Positions 34,516 through 42,822 of a DNA stretch of 64,000 bases are shown one piece after another. Below the pieces are notes generated by a model. That model did not search any database and was not told the origin of the DNA. It saw only the letters and a list, made by a program, of their open reading frames with translations. Each line of letters starts with the position of its first letter. The first letter of the stretch is position 1. Position numbers and translations under genes: made by a program. Origin of the DNA: CAVTUU01 sp045804965 (lineage in GTDB: Bacteria > Chloroflexota > Chloroflexia > Thermomicrobiales > UBA6265); NCBI GenBank assembly GCA_045804965.1, contig JBJMMD010000004.1, forward strand, positions 1 through 64,000, in the 5' to 3' direction.

Positions 34516-35051
34516 ACCGGTCCAAACAAAGGAGCGACAACGTGCAACAAACGAGCGATGTCAAACCGGGCTCACCGCGATTTTCTCGCCTGCGCCTTCC
34601 AGAACCGACCCGCGTCTGGCGACGCCGGGCCGTGCTTGCCGCGTATGGTGGCTACGCGTTGACCGTGGCCATCTTTTGGCTTGGCTACGCCGCCGATCTT
34701 GGGCCCAAATTCCGCGCCCTCGGCTTCATTCCAGGAATCGTCTATTTGGCCGGATTTTTCTTGCTCTGCTCACGCGGTCTCGGCGCCTGGAGCATCGCCA
34801 ACGATTCTGATAGCGCCCTTGATGAGCGCCAGCAATGGGTCCGGGATCGGGCTTACCGGCCCAGCTATTGGATCGTCTCGTTGATCCTTCTCCTGGGCGC
34901 CACGTATGTACTGGAAGCCGACAATGCTGATTGGTGGCTGCCAAATTCCGCGGAGGCGTTCCAAGGCATCATCTGGACTCTGATTTTCGTGACGATGACC
35001 TTGCCAACCGCGATCATCGCCTGGAGCGAGCCGGATGTCCCGGCTGAATAG
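34512..35051 (+). CDS. Membrane protein paired with the XRE regulator
   Basis: 179 residues with four hydrophobic segments: about 43-62, 72-88, 118-135 and 152-170. The charged loop DSDSALDERQQWVRDRAYR sits before the third helix, a feature of DUF2178/DUF3169-like membrane proteins that are often encoded with XRE regulators. The start overlaps the regulator by 4 nt, so the pair is translationally coupled. The function of such proteins is not established; a role in sensing or buffering the regulator at the membrane is only a guess. Confidence 0.78.
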   Translation: MNRSKQRSDNVQQTSDVKPGSPRFSRLRLPEPTRVWRRRAVLAAYGGYALTVAIFWLGYAADLGPKFRALGFIPGIVYLAGFFLLCSRGLGAWSIANDSDSALDERQQWVRDRAYRPSYWIVSLILLLGATYVLEADNADWWLPNSAEAFQGIIWTLIFVTMTLPTAIIAWSEPDVPAE

Positions 35052-35067
35052 CTAACTGGAGGCGTCG

Positions 35068-35598
35068 ATGGACAAGATCTTTGGGATGCACTGGCATACC
35101 ACATTCGTACCCGACATCCCGCTGCTCGAAATCTTCATCCGCGGCACAATTGTCTATCTGGCGATCTTTCTGCTGTTGGGCCTGCTGCGCCGGGGAACCG
35201 GCGGGATTACGATGAGTGACTTGCTTGTGCTCATAATCATTGCCGACGCAGCCCAAAACGCGATGGCCTCGACCTACGATTCGCTGACTGACGGTATGTG
35301 CCTCGTGATCGTCATCATCGGCTGGAGCTACGCGCTCGATTGGCTTGGCTTTCACTTTCCCCGGATTCGCCGTCTCACCTACCCCAATCCGCTTTTGCTG
35401 ATTCGTGGGGGACATGCGGTCCAACCGCATCTCAGGCGTGAGCTGATCTCCCATGACGAGTTGCTGAGCCAACTCCGCCTGCAAGGCATTTGCGACATCA
35501 GTGAAGTCCGGGAGGCTTACCTCGAAGGGGATGGGCGGATAAGCGTGGTCGGAAAGAGTCAGGAACGGCACGACCCACCCGATCGGGCCGGTGAATGA
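35068..35598 (+). CDS. DUF421 (YetF/YcaP-type) membrane protein
   Basis: 176 residues, preceded by GGAGG at 5 nt. Three hydrophobic segments lie in residues 20-95 (VYLAIFLLLGLLRR, TMSDLLVLIIIADAAQNAM, CLVIVIIGWSYALDWLG). The cytoplasmic part has the DUF421 blocks NPLLLIRGGHAVQPHLRREL and SQLRLQGICDISEVREAYLE, ending GRISVV. The function is unknown; the family occurs widely in spore formers and others. It follows the XRE/membrane pair with a 16-nt gap and is probably in the same transcript. Confidence 0.88.
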   Translation: MDKIFGMHWHTTFVPDIPLLEIFIRGTIVYLAIFLLLGLLRRGTGGITMSDLLVLIIIADAAQNAMASTYDSLTDGMCLVIVIIGWSYALDWLGFHFPRIRRLTYPNPLLLIRGGHAVQPHLRRELISHDELLSQLRLQGICDISEVREAYLEGDGRISVVGKSQERHDPPDRAGE

Positions 35599-35663
35599 CC
35601 GAAAGAACAGCCCTTGCCCGCTGATGGGCAAACTTGAGCCGCAGCCTGAATGACAGGAGCAGC

Positions 35664-36134
35664 ATGAAGGCCTATCTCGCTTCTCCGCTCGGCTTCGCGG
35701 AATCGACTCGCGCGTTCATGGATCACCTCGTCGCGGAGCTCAGGTCGCACATCGAGGTCGTCAATCCCTGGGACGATCACCGCTTTGACGAGGATTTCAA
35801 ACGCGTGCCGGCAATCGATAGCGTCGCCGAGCGTAAAAAGCTGCTCGAACATATCAACCACGATCTCGGCAAGAAAAACGCGGAAAGCATCCAGGCGTGC
35901 GACTCGCTGATCGCCGTGCTCGACGGCGTCGACGTCGACTCCGGCACCGCGGCCGAGATCGGCTACGCCTACGGTCTCGGCAAGCGTATCTGGGGCATCC
36001 GCACCGATTTTCGCCTCGCCGGCGACAACGACGGCGCCGTCGTCAATCTCCAAGTCGAATACTTCATTCACGAGAGCTGCGGCAAGATCGTGCGGACAGT
36101 CGAGGAGTTGCTGAAGGCGATTTCAGAACTCTGA
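35664..36134 (+). CDS. Nucleoside 2-deoxyribosyltransferase-like protein
   Basis: 156 residues from the ATG at 35664, preceded by GGAG. MKAYLASPLGFAESTRAF opens the Rossmann-like fold. DSLIAVLDGVDVDSGTAAEI carries the conserved Asp and Glu residues of the active site, followed by GYAYGLGKRIWGIRTD. These enzymes exchange the base of deoxynucleosides in salvage pathways; related proteins hydrolyse nucleotides. The C-terminal FIHESCGKIVRTVEELLKAI is helical. It is the last gene before a family 2 repeat whose first bases start 2 nt past its stop codon. Confidence 0.88.
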   Translation: MKAYLASPLGFAESTRAFMDHLVAELRSHIEVVNPWDDHRFDEDFKRVPAIDSVAERKKLLEHINHDLGKKNAESIQACDSLIAVLDGVDVDSGTAAEIGYAYGLGKRIWGIRTDFRLAGDNDGAVVNLQVEYFIHESCGKIVRTVEELLKAISEL

Positions 36135-36135
36135 C

Positions 36136-36375
36136 CCTTCCCGGGTTGAAAACCGCCCGGAGGGCACCCGGCTACGATTGACGAAGCCCTTCCAAGGCTG
36201 ACGAGCGAAACACGCCGCCGACCGTTCTCCATAGCGGCCCAAGGCTTGTGCCCCTGTGGTGGCGAACGTGAGTGCACGTGGCAACCCGAGTAAGCATTCG
36301 GCCCGGGGCGGACGCCGTCCGCCGCTACAGAGCGCGACATTCTTAGCCCTCGAAGGCGGGCTTCGTCGGGGTTAA
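36136..36375. repeat. Intergenic repeat, family 2, full element
   Basis: A composite inverted element. Left blocks: GGGTTGAAAACCGCCCGGAG, GGGCACCCGG, GACGAAGCCCTTCCAAGGCT and GTTCTCCATAGCGGCCCAAG. Right blocks in reverse order: CCGCCGCTACAGAG and TTAGCCCTCGAAGGCGGGCT followed by TCGTC. The element fills the 277-nt gap between the deoxyribosyltransferase-like gene and the M29 peptidase gene. Both neighbours end here, so it sits at two 3' ends. It has no coding capacity. Confidence 0.7.
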
Positions 36376-36411
36376 CGACCGGGTACCCCCTGAGTGTTAA
36401 CCTGTCGGCCG

Positions 36412-37515
36412 TCACACCATAAAGGCCCCGTCAACGAGGAACGGCGCGCCGTCGACTTCGACTCGTCCGCCTTGGCGGAGGTCGCAGATCATGTCCCAGT
36501 GAATCGCGGAGCGGTTCAAGCTGCCGCTGTCGGGGTAGCCCGCCCCGAGCGCCATGTGGACCGTGCCGCCGATCTTCTCGTCGAGCAGGATTTGACGCGT
36601 GAAGCGCGTAATGTCGAAGTTCGTGCCAAATGCAAATTCGCCCAGGTATCGCGCGCCGGGGTCGGTGTCCAACGAGGAGAGAAGGTACTCCTCGTTTTTC
36701 ACCGCGGATGCGTCAACGATCTTCCCGTTCTCGAAGCGAAGGCGGATGCCTTCGACTTCCCGGCCGCCGGTGACTACCGGATAGGTGAAGGCGATGTGGC
36801 CGTTCGCCGAATCCTCGATCGGACCGGTGAAGATCTCGCCCGACGGGAAATTGCGATGGCCGTCGGAATTGATCCAGGTTCGCCCCTTGACTGCTAGCGT
36901 CAGATCGGTTTCGGGGTCGGCAAGATGAATCTCTGATTTGTCCGTCAGCCAGTCGATCAACAGCTGCTGCTCGACCGCCAGTTCGCGCCAGGCCGCCGCC
37001 GGATCGGGCGCGTGTAATTTGCAGGCAGCCAACATGAACTCGGTGAAATCTGCGGTCGACATCTCTGCGTCCTGCGCGTAGGCAGGGGTCGGGTAGAGGG
37101 TGCTCGACCAGCGCAGCTCGCCCTTGGCCGCGCGCTCCATGGATGTCTGGCGTAAACCGGCCCTGGCCTGCTGAAAGACTCGCTGCCGGCTGGGATCGAC
37201 CGCGGAGTTGCCCTTCGTGTTCGTCTCCGCGTTTACGAAAATCATGACGTCGGCCGATTCCCGGGCGAACCGTTCGGCCGGCGAGAGATAGCGCAATTGA
37301 TCGTCGTTGCCGAGGGTGAGCAGATCGGCGTCCAGTTCATCGAATGACGGCAGAAGCACCGGGAAGCCACCTCGTTTGACAACCTCGCGGTAGATCGCGC
37401 GCAGGAGCGGTTCCCCGGCCACATCGCCCAAAATCGCGACCGTCTCGCCGGGTTGCACGCCAGTCGAGTAATCGACCAACACGCGCGCCCAGGTCTCCAT
37501 GCGCGGATCTCCCAC
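36412..37515 (-). CDS. M29-family aminopeptidase, copy 1
   Basis: 367 residues from a GTG at 37515. AGGAG lies 7 nt upstream, and the start then matches the paralogue at 46112-47215, which has the same length. The family is the thermophilic metallo-aminopeptidase group (AmpS/AmpT type), a cytosolic dimer that binds two metal ions. Recognisable blocks are GDVAGEPLLRAIYREVVKRG, EIFTGPIEDSANGHIAFTYP, GARYLGEFAFGTNFDITRFT and SAIHWDMICDLRQGG. The His and Glu ligands fall in the last third, in GGTVHMALG and AIHWDM. It is transcribed alone. Its sister copy lies 8.6 kb away on the same strand, and both are followed by a family 2 repeat. Confidence 0.92.
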   Translation of the reverse strand: MGDPRMETWARVLVDYSTGVQPGETVAILGDVAGEPLLRAIYREVVKRGGFPVLLPSFDELDADLLTLGNDDQLRYLSPAERFARESADVMIFVNAETNTKGNSAVDPSRQRVFQQARAGLRQTSMERAAKGELRWSSTLYPTPAYAQDAEMSTADFTEFMLAACKLHAPDPAAAWRELAVEQQLLIDWLTDKSEIHLADPETDLTLAVKGRTWINSDGHRNFPSGEIFTGPIEDSANGHIAFTYPVVTGGREVEGIRLRFENGKIVDASAVKNEEYLLSSLDTDPGARYLGEFAFGTNFDITRFTRQILLDEKIGGTVHMALGAGYPDSGSLNRSAIHWDMICDLRQGGRVEVDGAPFLVDGAFMV

Positions 37516-37618
37516 CGGTGGCTCCTCATCTCCATAAACCGAGTCGACCGGCGCACTTATACCACCGCGCCCGGCTGAGTCCAGCCGGGCGCGTGCGGTT
37601 GATTCGTTTGGGCGATCT

Positions 37619-38260
37619 CTAGAAGTTCGGCTGGACACCCTGCGGCGGCGGAACATACTCAGCAGGCGGGCCGGAAGCCGGAGGTGGTTCGCCAAAGTTA
37701 AACGGCGGATAAGCGTCGGTCATCAGGCCGACATAGGCGGTGACACGGTAGCTCCACCGGTAGAACCCAACTTGGAAGTCAAACATCGAGCGGGGGTACC
37801 GGCCCGTGATGAGAATGGCGAAAAAGGCAATAAGCGTGATCACCCGAGAAACGATCCCCAGAATGTAGAGGATGATGAAGTGAGGGATCGCCAAGATCCA
37901 CTTGATGATGAAAATGAAGTTGAGTAGTCGAGACAAATGCGGCGGGTACTCCAGGGAGAGATTGACCGGGTGACCCTCTTCGCCGAACGGCGGGTATACA
38001 TCGGTCCAAAGGTCGACATAGCCGGTGACGCGCGCTCCCCATTGAAGCACCATGACCTGGAATTCAAAGAGGCCGCGTGGATAGTTGCCAGAGATGAGAA
38101 TAGCAATCCAGGCAATGAGCGTCACGAACACTGAGGCAATGCCAAGCAGGACCAAGACGAAGTAATGCGGGATTGCCAGCAGCCATTTGACAAAGATCAG
38201 CAAGCGACTGAGGCGATCGGGATACAGAACATCAAACTGAAGAGTTGGCTGAGTTTCCAC
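37619..38260 (-). CDS. Membrane protein with two DUF4389 repeats
   Basis: 213 residues from a GTG at 38260, chosen because AAGGAG lies 8 nt upstream; the frame starts at a TTG 21 nt earlier. It holds two copies of the same unit: RLLIFVKWLLAIPHYFVLV with YPRGLFEFQVMVLQWGARV and YPPF, then LLNFIFIIKWILAIPHFIIL with YPRSMFDFQVGFYRWSYRV and YPPF. Each unit has two hydrophobic helices and an amphipathic segment. The C-terminal tail is Pro-rich (GPPAEYVPPPQG). The family has no known function. The gene lies between the M29 gene and the trans-sulfuration gene on the same strand, but the gaps are about 70-100 nt. Confidence 0.87.
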   Translation of the reverse strand: METQPTLQFDVLYPDRLSRLLIFVKWLLAIPHYFVLVLLGIASVFVTLIAWIAILISGNYPRGLFEFQVMVLQWGARVTGYVDLWTDVYPPFGEEGHPVNLSLEYPPHLSRLLNFIFIIKWILAIPHFIILYILGIVSRVITLIAFFAILITGRYPRSMFDFQVGFYRWSYRVTAYVGLMTDAYPPFNFGEPPPASGPPAEYVPPPQGVQPNF

Positions 38261-38329
38261 TTTGCTGGCTCCTTCTCGCAAAGCTCTGAACTTGCGTTCT
38301 CGAAGTGGAATGCTGGGCGGGAACCGGCT

Positions 38330-39493
38330 TCATTTTATGTCGTTTTCGTGCGAAGGCAAGGCGGAAGCAGCCGCCAACCCCCGCGCCACGTCCTCCGCCA
38401 CGTCCTCCGGATCCTCGAGCCCAACGCCTAACCGGATCAAACCGTCGGGATAGGGCCAGACGAGCGTCGTGCACTCGCCGAGGCTGACCGCGATCGTCGC
38501 GAGCTCGAGCGCGTTGACGAACGCGCGCACTGCTGGCTCACCACCTTTCAACGTGAACGAGAGGAGACCGCCATAACGCCCGCCGGTGACCTGCTCTGCG
38601 ATGTTATGACCGGACGAACCGGGGAGTCCGGGAAAATTGACGGCCTCCACCGCGGGATGCGCCAAGAGCAGCTCCGCGATGCGCTGCGCGGTCGACGAGT
38701 GCCGTTCCATCCGTAATGGCAGCGTCTTCACACCAGCCAGCAGCAGCCAGGCCGCGAATGGACTGAGCGCCCCGCCGAGCCGGGAGATGCGCTGGGCGAT
38801 GCTCGCGATCTTCGCCTGCTTGCCGGCAACAACGCCGCCCATCGCCTGCCCGTGCCCAGCCAGGTACTTCGTCGCGCTGTGGATGACGAGATCCGCGCCG
38901 ACCTCAAGCGGCCGCAAGATCGCGGGCGAGAGAAAGGTATTGTCGACGATCAGCAGCGCCTCGTAACGATGGGCAAGATCCGCGAGCGCTTCGATGTCGG
39001 CCACTTTGACCCGCGGATTGGAGAGGGTCTCGACAAAGATCGCCTTCGTCTCCGGGCCGGCCGCCGCCTTGACCGCATCGAGATCGGCCGTGTCGACCGA
39101 GGTGACGCGCACGCCCAAGTTACCCAGGTCTTGGCAGATCAAGTTGTTCGTGACCTCATAGAGATCGGTCGAAGCGATGAGTTGTCCGCCGGCGCACATG
39201 ACCTCGAGTAATGTCGCCGCGATCACCGCCATACCGGTTGCACCGGCAACCGCCGCCTCCGACCCTTCCAGGTCGGCCATCTTCAGTTCGAAGCAGCGGA
39301 CCGTCGGATTGCCCTCGCGCGCGTACAGAAAATGGGGCGCCCGGCCCTGTCGCCAGGCCTCGAGCTGATCGAACGAGCGAAAGGCATAGGTCGTGTTTTG
39401 GTAGATCGGCACCCCATGGGCGCCGGTTGACGGATCCGGCCCTTCGCCCGCATGGATGCTGCGCGTATCGAATCGGAATTGCTTGCTCGCCAT
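38330..39493 (-). CDS. Trans-sulfuration family PLP enzyme (cystathionine/methionine gamma-lyase or synthase)
   Basis: 387 residues from the ATG at 39493; the frame upstream is translated repeat DNA. It belongs to the Cys/Met metabolism PLP group. Y57 and R59 in LYAREGNPT, DLYEVTNNL, VETLSNPRVKVADI, VDNTFLSPA and the PLP Lys209 in HSATKYLAGHGQAMGG are all present. FTLKGGEPAVRAFVNALEL and SLGECTTLVWPYP match the C-terminal domain. It could make cystathionine or cleave methionine, homocysteine or O-acetylhomoserine derivatives; the sequence does not decide. It runs alone, between DUF4389 and a family 3 repeat. Confidence 0.9.
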   Translation of the reverse strand: MASKQFRFDTRSIHAGEGPDPSTGAHGVPIYQNTTYAFRSFDQLEAWRQGRAPHFLYAREGNPTVRCFELKMADLEGSEAAVAGATGMAVIAATLLEVMCAGGQLIASTDLYEVTNNLICQDLGNLGVRVTSVDTADLDAVKAAAGPETKAIFVETLSNPRVKVADIEALADLAHRYEALLIVDNTFLSPAILRPLEVGADLVIHSATKYLAGHGQAMGGVVAGKQAKIASIAQRISRLGGALSPFAAWLLLAGVKTLPLRMERHSSTAQRIAELLLAHPAVEAVNFPGLPGSSGHNIAEQVTGGRYGGLLSFTLKGGEPAVRAFVNALELATIAVSLGECTTLVWPYPDGLIRLGVGLEDPEDVAEDVARGLAAASALPSHENDIK

Positions 39494-39542
39494 GGCACTG
39501 ACTCCGCGCCTACTCACGACGCTCAACCTGCGCGTCCACCCT

Positions 39543-39635
39543 CCGTCATCCTGAGCGAAGTCGAAGGATCTCCTCTCCAAGAGACTGCGGCAGGACAAGA
39601 GAGATTCCTCGACAAGCTCGGAACGACGGGGTTCG
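39543..39635. repeat. Intergenic repeat, family 3 (GTCATCCTGAGCGAAGTCGA type)
   Basis: Starts TCATCCTGAGCGAAGTCGAA and GGATCTC, ends near TTCCTCGACAAGCTCGGAAC and GACG. The same left and right ends occur at 42714-42822. Translated in reverse it gives SFDFAQDDG, a phrase seen in spurious frames of many genomes, so this is a widespread repeat type. It lies upstream of the trans-sulfuration gene. Confidence 0.7.
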
Positions 39636-39720
39636 CGGCGTGCCGCGAAGGGTCATCATATCGTGCCGCGGTTCGGGTAGAGTGTCGCCACATAATTTAC
39701 GTACGACGCAAAGGAGCCTC

Positions 39721-40686
39721 ATGGTGTCAGCAGCCGCGCCAATGCCCCCGAAGTCCGGAGCGCGAAAAGTGATCGTCACCTGCGCCGTGACCGGCGCCGT
39801 GCATGTCCCTTCGCAGTCGCCCCATCTGCCGCTCACCCCGCAAGAAATCGCCGAATCGGCGATTGGCGCCGCCGAGGCAGGGGCCGCGATCCTCCATCTC
39901 CACGCCCGAAATCCTGAAAACGGCAGGCCGACGCCCGACCCCCATGTCTTCATGGAGTTCCTGCCGGAAATCAAGGAACGGACCAACGCCGTCGTCAACA
40001 TCACCACCGGCGGCGGGCAAGGCATGTCGCTCCAGGAGCGGTTGGCGCCGCCAATGCGGGCCAAACCGGAAATGTGCTCGCTCAACATGGGCTCGATGAA
40101 CTTTGGCCGCTATCCGGTCAAGTCCCGGATCAAGGAATACCGGTTCGACTGGGAAGAGGCCGATCTCGAAAGCTCCCGCGATTACATCTTCCGCAACACG
40201 TACGCCGACATCGAGCACATCCTGCGCGAGCTTGGGGAAACGCACGGCGTCCGTTTCGAGTTCGAGTGCTACGACATCGGCCATCTCTACAATCTCGCCC
40301 ATTTCCTCGACCGCGGTCTCGTCAAGCCTCCCCTCTTCGTGCAGACGATCTTCGGTATCCTCGGCGGCATTGGCGTCGATCCCGAAGATCTGCTGCACAT
40401 GAAGCGCACGGCCGATCGCCTCTTCGGCGACGACTACCTGTGGTCGATCCTGGGCGCCGGCCGGCACCAGATGAACCTGATCACGATGGGCGCGATCATG
40501 GGCGGCAATGTCCGCACCGGGCTCGAGGACAGCGTCTATCTCGGCAAGGGGGAGCTGGCGAAATCGAACGCCGACCTCGTCGCCAAGATCGTCCGCATCC
40601 TACGCGAGCTCTCCCTCGACATCGCCACCCCCGACGAAGCCCGCGAATTGCTTCGCCTCAAAGGCATCCACAACGTAGGGTTTTAG
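39721..40686 (+). CDS. BKACE-family (3-keto-5-aminohexanoate cleavage enzyme-like) protein, DUF849
   Basis: 321 residues from the ATG at 39721, with AAAGGAG 5 nt upstream; the open frame starts earlier without a ribosome site. It is a TIM-barrel protein of the beta-keto acid cleavage enzyme family, which use acetyl-CoA to cleave beta-keto acids. ILHLHARNPENGRPTPD carries the two metal His (H59 and H61), TTGGGQGMSLQERLAPP is the phosphate-type loop, FECYDIGHLYNLAHFLDRG and VGRxG-like segments follow, and ILGAGRHQMNLITMG with GGNVRTGLEDSVY closes the barrel. Substrate cannot be assigned. It is transcribed alone and ends before a family 1 repeat. Confidence 0.92.
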   Translation: MVSAAAPMPPKSGARKVIVTCAVTGAVHVPSQSPHLPLTPQEIAESAIGAAEAGAAILHLHARNPENGRPTPDPHVFMEFLPEIKERTNAVVNITTGGGQGMSLQERLAPPMRAKPEMCSLNMGSMNFGRYPVKSRIKEYRFDWEEADLESSRDYIFRNTYADIEHILRELGETHGVRFEFECYDIGHLYNLAHFLDRGLVKPPLFVQTIFGILGGIGVDPEDLLHMKRTADRLFGDDYLWSILGAGRHQMNLITMGAIMGGNVRTGLEDSVYLGKGELAKSNADLVAKIVRILRELSLDIATPDEARELLRLKGIHNVGF

Positions 40687-40729
40687 GCGAGTTCCCTCAA
40701 CTCCTGGTCCGGTCCCAGGGGTGCACTTC

Positions 40730-40798
40730 AACCCTCACCCCCAGCCCCTCTCCTTTTCAGACAAGGGAGAGGGTGGCGCGAAGCGTTGGGTGAGGGTT
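40730..40798. repeat. Palindromic intergenic repeat, family 1 copy
   Basis: Outer arms AACCCTCACCC (40730-40740) and GGGTGAGGGTT (40788-40798); inner arms CCCCTCTCC and AAGGGAGAGGG. It lies 44 nt past the stop of the BKACE gene and about 200 nt before the MFS gene. The rest of the 40687-41000 gap shows no gene. Confidence 0.75.
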
Positions 40799-41000
40799 GT
40801 TTCGGGCGAGAGAACTCCCGTGGTAGACGATTGCCCTGGGTGCAAAATGAACCATTAACACCCCCGCCGATCTTGGGAGGTTTGATGCGGCGATTGCCTA
40901 ATCGTCTTACTCATAGCCGCCCTCGACAGCGGCGAGTAGGTTGGACAAAATACCGAGCCTCTCCACCAGTCGTGCTCGTCTGCTAAGGAGTTTCGGAATC

Positions 41001-42488
41001 ATGGAACGTTTGCAGGCTGTTCCCTATAAGTGGCTCGTTGCCGCGGTGTTCGTCGTCGGTCTCTTCATGGACCTACTCGACACCACAATCGTCAACGTTG
41101 CTCTTCCCACGCTCGCACGAGAGTTCGACACAACGACCACCACCCTGCAATGGGTGGTCACCGGGTACCTCCTCAGTCTTGCGGTCTGGATTCCCGCGTC
41201 CGGGTGGCTTGGTGATCGCTTCGGCACGAAGCGGATCTTCTTGCTCGCCCTCGCCCTCTTCACGATCGGGTCCGCGCTATGCGGGGCCGCATGGAGTATC
41301 GAAAGCCTCATCTTCTTCCGAGTGCTGCAAGGCGTCGGCGGCGGCATGCTGACCCCGGTCGGCACCGCCATGATCTTCCGCGCGTTTCCGGCCAACGAAC
41401 GCGCGCAAGCGTCCGCGGTATTAACCATTCCGGTCGCGATCGCGCCGACGATTGGACCGATTCTCGGCGGGTTGATTGTCGATCACTTGAGCTGGCGCTG
41501 GATCTTTTATGTCAATGTCCCGATCGGCGCGATCGGGTTCATCTTCGCCTCACTCGTATTGCGAGAACACACCGAACCGACGCCCGGCAGATTCGATTTC
41601 TTGGGATTTATTCTCTCCGCCTCGGGATTGCCGTTGATCCTTTATGCCCTCTCGGAAGCGCCGAGTCACGGGTGGACTTCGCCCCTGGTGCTCACGACCG
41701 GTCTGCTCGGCATTGCCCTGCTCGCGCTCACCGTCTTTGTCGAGACGAAGGTTGTCGCGGAGCCGATGCTCGCGCTCCGGCTCTTCAAGAACAGGATGTT
41801 TCGCACCGCGAATACGGTCTATTTCATGACCGCCGCAGGATTGATTGGCGTCATCTTTCTGCTGCCACTCTTCCTGCAAATTCTGCGCGGGCTTTCCGCG
41901 ACTCAGTCGGGTCTAACGACCTTTCCCCAGGCACTCGGCATCGTCGCCGTCGCTCGCTTCGCAAGCAGGATGTATCCCAAGATCGGGCCCCGCCGCATGC
42001 TCGCGGCCGGGATGCTGATAACCGCGATCAGCACCGCCTGCTTCCTCTTGGTCGATCTTGAAACGAGTCTTTGGTGGATCCGCGGCATCATGTTCGTACG
42101 CGGTATCGCCTTCGGCATCGTGCTTATTCCGCTGCAAGCGGCAACCTTCGCGACCATTGCACCGCGCGATTCCGGTCGCGCGTCGGCCCTCTTCAATACG
42201 AATCGCCAGGTCGCCTCCTCGTTCGGCGTGGCGATCCTGGCGACCGTCCTCGCCGATCGCGGACCGAATCTCAATCCTGACGCCGTGCGACAGGCTGTGA
42301 CCACCAACCCCGCCGCGCTGGCGCAGTTTCAGCAAGCCGGGCTCGAAGCGTTCCACGATGCCTACCTCGTCGGCGCGATCATGGCCCTCATCGGCTTCGC
42401 GTTTACGTTCCTGATCCACGATGAAGACGCGGAAGCCTCGATGGTGGCCGTCGAAACTGGGCGGCCTGCGGAAGTTGCAGCCGACTAG
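41001..42488 (+). CDS. MFS drug/multidrug efflux transporter, DHA2 family (EmrB/QacA type)
   Basis: 495 residues from the ATG at 41001, with AAGGAG about 10 nt upstream. It has about 14 hydrophobic segments. Motif-like blocks are LDTTIVNVALPTLAREF at the start (the D1 motif of the family), GWLGDRFGTKRIF (motif A) and PTIGPILGGLIVDHLSWRWI (motif C, antiporter signature). These pumps export drugs or other hydrophobic compounds using the proton gradient. A repeat follows 25 nt past the stop. No linked regulator is seen on the same strand; the XRE/MmyB gene further on is on the other strand. Confidence 0.93.
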   Translation: MERLQAVPYKWLVAAVFVVGLFMDLLDTTIVNVALPTLAREFDTTTTTLQWVVTGYLLSLAVWIPASGWLGDRFGTKRIFLLALALFTIGSALCGAAWSIESLIFFRVLQGVGGGMLTPVGTAMIFRAFPANERAQASAVLTIPVAIAPTIGPILGGLIVDHLSWRWIFYVNVPIGAIGFIFASLVLREHTEPTPGRFDFLGFILSASGLPLILYALSEAPSHGWTSPLVLTTGLLGIALLALTVFVETKVVAEPMLALRLFKNRMFRTANTVYFMTAAGLIGVIFLLPLFLQILRGLSATQSGLTTFPQALGIVAVARFASRMYPKIGPRRMLAAGMLITAISTACFLLVDLETSLWWIRGIMFVRGIAFGIVLIPLQAATFATIAPRDSGRASALFNTNRQVASSFGVAILATVLADRGPNLNPDAVRQAVTTNPAALAQFQQAGLEAFHDAYLVGAIMALIGFAFTFLIHDEDAEASMVAVETGRPAEVAAD

Positions 42489-42512
42489 AAATGCATTCAT
42501 CGGACCAACTTG

Positions 42513-42600
42513 TCCCGGGGTTGAAAATCGCCCAGAGGGCACCCGGGCGATACCAGACGAAGCCCTTCCAGGGCTGACGAATGAAGCACGCGCCTGTCCC
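42513..42600. repeat. Intergenic repeat, family 2, left half
   Basis: CCCGGGGTTGAAAATCGCCC, AGAGGGCACCCGGG and GACGAAGCCCTTCCAGGGCT match the left part of the element at 36136. It starts about 24 nt past the MFS stop codon. The right half is absent; a family 3 repeat follows at 42714. Confidence 0.7.
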
Positions 42601-42713
42601 CGTAAAGGCCTGTGGTGCACGCCCAGGTGGTGACGGACGGGGACGGCCAATTGCAGACCGGTTCGCATGCGGACCCGAGCGTGCGCCACGTCATCCCGCG
42701 CACCCCTACCCCC

Positions 42714-42822
42714 GTCATCCTGAGTGGTTTCTCCTCCGTCATCCTGAACGAAGTGAAGGATCTCTCCTTGCCAACGAGCCCAATGCGAAGAGGCAGATTT
42801 CTCGACCAACTCGGAATGACGA
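42714..42822. repeat. Intergenic repeat, family 3 with duplicated left end
   Basis: CGTCATCCTGAGTGG is followed by CCGTCATCCTGAACGAAGTG and AAGGATCTC, with TTCTCGACCAACTCGGAATG at the right. The right end meets the stop codon of the XRE gene ending at 42823. The left end motif is present twice within 40 nt. Confidence 0.65.

Noticed and set aside
37516..37695. Longer start of M29 copy 1
   Set aside because: The paralogue of the same family starts at the position matching the GTG at 37515, which also has a ribosome site.
39494..39598. N-terminal extension of the trans-sulfuration enzyme
   Set aside because: It translates repeat DNA (SFDFAQDDG) and lies before a sound ATG at 39493.
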